From Akebia trifoliata (Eukaryota; Streptophyta; Magnoliopsida; Ranunculales; Lardizabalaceae), in NCBI GenBank assembly GCA_017979445.1, contig CM030709.1:2542001-2606000 (forward strand): a DNA stretch of 64,000 bases, written 5' to 3'. Of the stretch, positions 62,820 to 64,000 are shown one piece after another. Numbering within the stretch: the stretch's first letter is position 1; each line of letters starts with the position of its first letter. Below the pieces are notes generated by a model that saw only the letters and a program-made list of their open reading frames with translations, did not search any database and was not told the DNA's origin. The translations under genes were made by a program, and so were the position numbers.

Positions 62820-63057
62820 AAGGGCCGACAACAATGACGGAACGCCCCGAATAATCGACCCGTTTACCAAGCAGAGTCTCACGAAATCTTCCCTCTTTGC
62901 CTTCAATTACATCCGAAAACGACTTGTAAACTTTATTATGACCGTCCCTCATTGGTTGTCCGCGGATCCCATTATCAAGAAGTGTATCCACGGCTTCTTG
63001 TACTAATTTCTCCTGACACATTACTAATTCCCCTGGCGTAGATCTACTTGTTGTTAA
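62820..63057 (-). pseudogene. rpoC1: Nuclear plastid-DNA insert: partial rpoC1
   Basis: Minus-strand translation gives [20 protein letters not shown], then [40 protein letters not shown] and SVIVVGP. This matches the plastid RNA polymerase beta-prime subunit around its conserved [14 protein letters not shown] active-region motif. Similarity begins and ends abruptly: after GTCGGCCCTT the expected continuation is replaced by unrelated DNA, and upstream of LTTSRS it also stops. About 79 codons are open with no stop. The piece is far too short for a gene and lies among nuclear transposons, so it is a NUPT. Assembly contamination is unlikely because both ends join nuclear-type DNA, but this is unchecked. 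Confidence 0.88.
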
Positions 63058-63694
63058 CCTTTGGGTTTTGGCTCAGGAGTCTCACGACAAACCTGTCTAG
63101 TATGATCCGGGACAGCCCATATGCCTCCTAGGGACTTTTCATTGAGTTCATACATTTGTTCCACATAGATTTGTTACAAATCTCAAGGACTTACTTTACA
63201 AATCTCGAGGTATTTTTTTATGGTGGATGAGGTTTAGTAAGACCTTTTTTTTTACTCACTACGTTAGTAAGGTTAGTAGGACTCTTTCGAAATATCCCTT
63301 CCAATAATTGTCCAGGTGGGTGACCTATGCAATGAATGGTCATGACTCATGAGCCTGGTACGAGAAATTATAGATTAGTCAAAGCAATGTGGACGGACTA
63401 TAATATTAAACTACTACAAGCATTAGAACCATTGGATTACCATACAGTCAGATTTATTCGAATATCAATCTCAAACGACGTTTGTGGCTCTCCATCAAAC
63501 AAACGGGTGAGATTGTATGATATTCCCTAGAGATATCACACATGTATGTATACTAAAAAAAAAATGCTCCATCCATCGTACACGTAGCTATATACAACTC
63601 GTCGCATGATTGAGCGAATAATTCTAGAGGTCTCCCGTCACGGAGCGAGGGAGAGAGGACGGATTTCGTTTGAAAAACGTAATTTGATTTATAG
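63058..63694. other. Spacer, no gene recognised
   Basis: Sequence between the plastid insert and the possible exon at 63695. An open frame at 63336-63530 has no recognisable domain. The final 100 bp could be a 5' leader for the next feature. Confidence 0.4.
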
Positions 63695-63789
63695 ATGGAC
63701 GAATTTCGATCTTTCTTGCTTCTGTGTTCTGATTCGATTGCTTCTTCGATCTGGTTCAGCAATCACTGCCTCTTCAATCTCGCTCTCAG
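63695..63789 (+). CDS. Possible first exon of a gene running past the window
   Basis: ATG at 63695 opens MDEFRSFLLLCSDS and continues to LFNLAL, where CTCTCAG meets GTACAATTT, a usable donor. A T-rich intron-like sequence follows. This gives 31 codons plus two bases. The predicted N-terminus is hydrophobic, but I could not match it to a family. The stretch could equally be leader sequence. Confidence 0.3.
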
Positions 63790-64000
63790 GTACAATTTTC
63801 CTCTGTTTTTAACCATAGATTTTGATGGATTGATAGAACTTTGTTCTTCTAATAGGATATTAAATTATTAAAGTTTCAATCTTGGTTGAGTTTTAGTTTT
63901 TGCCATGTTAAGCTTGTTTATTTACGATCTCAAGTATAAAATATTGATTAGGATTTTTTTTTTTTTCAAATTTATTCTTCTGGCTGATCTGTTGATTTGG

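Noticed and set aside
62818..63021. Functional nuclear rpoC1-like gene
   Set aside because: Only about 79 codons of a roughly 680-residue subunit are present, with abrupt ends and no promoter or transit peptide, so it is a plastid-DNA insert.

Overview
This is nuclear DNA from a flowering plant, most likely a eudicot; I could not identify the species. The genes have GT-AG introns and AT-rich non-coding DNA, their products match plant families (SKI2, SR45a, cytosolic starch phosphorylase), and there are many small foldback transposons and a fragment of plastid rpoC1. Exon boundaries below were placed by hand from reading-frame continuity, splice dinucleotides and remembered family sequence. 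No alignment or transcript was available.

Layout. (1) 299-966, minus: lachrymatory-factor-synthase-like protein of the Bet v 1/START fold. (2) 2989-5938, plus: three-exon HotDog acyl-CoA thioesterase of 158 aa. (3) 8267-13404, plus: ten-exon adenylosuccinate lyase of 551 aa with a plausible transit peptide. (4) 16079-23745, plus: fifteen-exon cytosolic alpha-glucan phosphorylase of 846 aa. (5) 25976-29539 plus a leader exon near 31108-31170, minus: SR45a-type SR splicing factor of 368 aa. (6) 33426-33764, plus: intronless 112-aa Mpo1-like (DUF962) protein. (7) 39664-58346, plus: SKI2-type DExH RNA helicase of 1337 aa in 23 exons. (8) 63695-63789, plus: a possible first exon of a gene running off the window. 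These are unrelated housekeeping genes, not an operon or a metabolic cluster.

The most informative part of the window is its transposon structure. Intron 1 of SKI2 (39799-44169) holds a nested insertion. A minus-strand solo LTR (40001-42255) is interrupted by a short LTR element (40273-42061) that carries only a broken gag and lacks pol. Next to it lies a decayed LINE reverse-transcriptase fragment. Downstream of SKI2 is a 3.1-kb element with PIF/Harbinger-like ends and TAA target duplications, containing only a decayed Myb/SANT-like ORF. A 238-bp plastid rpoC1 insert with an open frame follows it.

Between and inside genes I found a hAT-type MITE with an 8-bp target duplication and at least five families of small inverted-repeat elements, most present two to five times. 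The gene-less stretches otherwise contain AT-rich sequence, microsatellites and weak repeat remnants. I saw no CRISPR array or rRNA gene, and recognised no tRNA gene. I found no convincing novel multi-gene system; the best leads are the nested elements in SKI2 intron 1, the overlapping upstream ORF in its leader, and a foldback family with a conserved core but unlike arms.
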